Positions 5,633 through 5,885 of a stretch of DNA of 5,885 nt are shown here, piece after piece (within the stretch, counting starts at the first letter, position 1; every line of letters starts with the position of its first letter). Under the pieces are notes generated by a model. The model was not told where the DNA came from. It made no database searches and saw only the letters and a list, made by a program, of their open reading frames with translations. The position numbers and the translations under genes were made by a program. Source of the stretch: JAPLKX01 sp035530195 (GTDB lineage: Bacteria > Hydrogenedentota > Hydrogenedentia > Hydrogenedentales > SLHB01); NCBI GenBank assembly GCA_035530195.1, contig DATKVG010000037.1, positions 1-5,885 of the forward strand. Reading direction: 5' to 3'.

Positions 5633-5644
5633 GCCGACGTCGGC
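5633..5644. repeat. 12-bp perfect palindrome GCCGACGTCGGC
   Basis: This is a self-complementary 12-mer at the junction between the C-rich low-complexity stretch and the following REP-like hairpin. It may be part of the hairpin's flanking sequence. No function is evident. Confidence 0.6.
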
Positions 5645-5650
5645 CTACTA

Positions 5651-5674
5651 GTGCAGGCAAGACGCCTGCGCTAC
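5651..5674. repeat. REP-like hairpin GCAGGC-AAGAC-GCCTGC
   Basis: A 6-bp stem (5653-5658 with 5664-5669) surrounds the loop AAGAC, flanked by GT on the left and GCTAC on the right. Short hairpins reading GCAGGCGTCTTGCCTGC on the other strand are, from memory, frequent intergenic repeats in several environmental bacterial genomes. This is the only copy I see in the window. Confidence 0.7.
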
Positions 5675-5700
5675 AATTGCCCAATCGATTTGCCAGCACC

Positions 5701-5733
5701 GACTGACACGGACGAGCACGGACTTGCACGGAC
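5701..5733. repeat. 10-bp tandem repeat (GACNNGCACG, about 3.3 copies)
   Basis: The units are GACTGACACG, GACGAGCACG, GACTTGCACG and a partial GAC, with an exact 10-bp period. The invariant core is CACGGAC. A related short stretch, CAGCACGGACGGACAC, occurs at about 5406-5420, so the mosaic is bracketed by similar sequence. Confidence 0.85.
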
Positions 5734-5885
5734 GCTATTTGCGGACGGCGACGCTATCAAGGCAAAACAATTCCGGGACAGACTACGAATTGCGGCCAAC
5801 TCACTCACCTCCTGCCGCACTCTAATCGCATACCCAACTCAAGCCACACACGCCCGCCCGCCCCGACCACCCCGCCTGACCTTCC

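Larger units (their letters stand above)
5326..5885. other. Non-coding upstream region: repeat mosaic with no supported gene
   Basis: No reading frame here looks like a protein: frames on both strands translate into Arg/Pro/Gly/Thr-rich low-complexity sequence made by the repeats. From 5326 to about 5400 there is room for the promoter of the membrane protein gene, but I cannot pick out a convincing -35/-10 pair. From about 5405 to 5733 the sequence is a chain of distinct repeats listed separately. From 5734 to 5885 I see only unique, moderately GC-rich sequence with no clear signal. It may be the upstream part of a neighbouring gene region. Confidence 0.7.

Noticed and set aside
5199..5729. 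Minus-strand 176-codon frame upstream of the membrane protein gene
   Set aside because: The translation is low-complexity Arg/Gly/Thr/Pro produced by the tandem repeats, and it overlaps the well-supported start of the membrane protein gene.
5800..5815. GGAGGT on the minus strand as a ribosome site for a small gene
   Set aside because: The possible starts after it lead either to a 15-codon frame or into repeat sequence, with no supporting protein features.

Overview
The window is a GC-rich piece of a bacterial chromosome. It carries four genes, all on the minus strand, flanked and interrupted by several unrelated families of short intergenic repeats. In transcription order (high to low coordinates) the genes are an uncharacterised polytopic membrane protein (3865-5325), a GT-C type membrane glycosyltransferase (1980-3704), a soluble GT-A (family 2) glycosyltransferase of the polyprenyl-phosphate sugar synthase type (1258-1971), and a class I SAM-dependent methyltransferase (385-1215). 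No rRNA, tRNA, CRISPR array, integrase or transposase gene is visible. The high GC, the strong repeat load, and my recollection of similar hairpin and tandem repeats in Planctomycetes, Verrucomicrobia and candidate phyla such as Hydrogenedentes suggest an uncultivated member of that broad group. This placement is inference only.

Layout. Positions 1-384 hold a degenerate repeat element of about 350 bp, bounded by short TGTCAT-type inverted ends and containing an internal duplication. It abuts the methyltransferase stop codon. A five-copy 9-bp tandem repeat lies inside the 3' end of the methyltransferase gene and encodes a Gly/His/Gln/Ser-rich tail. The methyltransferase, GT2 and GT-C genes are closely spaced (8 bp between the GT-C stop and the GT2 start, about 42 bp between GT2 and the methyltransferase) and look like one transcription unit. 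A 30-bp-arm hairpin repeat sits between the membrane protein gene and the GT-C gene. Upstream of the membrane protein gene, 5326-5885 is non-coding: its centre is a mosaic of palindromes, tandem repeats and hairpins.

Function. The GT2 enzyme most likely charges a polyprenyl phosphate with a sugar at the cytoplasmic face, and the GT-C enzyme would use a polyprenyl-phosphate sugar on the outer face of the membrane. The methyltransferase is a plausible partner that modifies a sugar, lipid or other small molecule. The substrates cannot be read from the sequence.

The most interesting observation is a hairpin repeat present twice: once in the intergenic mosaic after 4.8 copies of a 14-bp tandem unit, and once in frame inside the membrane protein gene with one copy of the unit. 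Over the shared 27 bp the two copies differ at only two positions, and those two bases pair with each other in the stem. That is a compensatory change. No clearly new multi-gene system was found.
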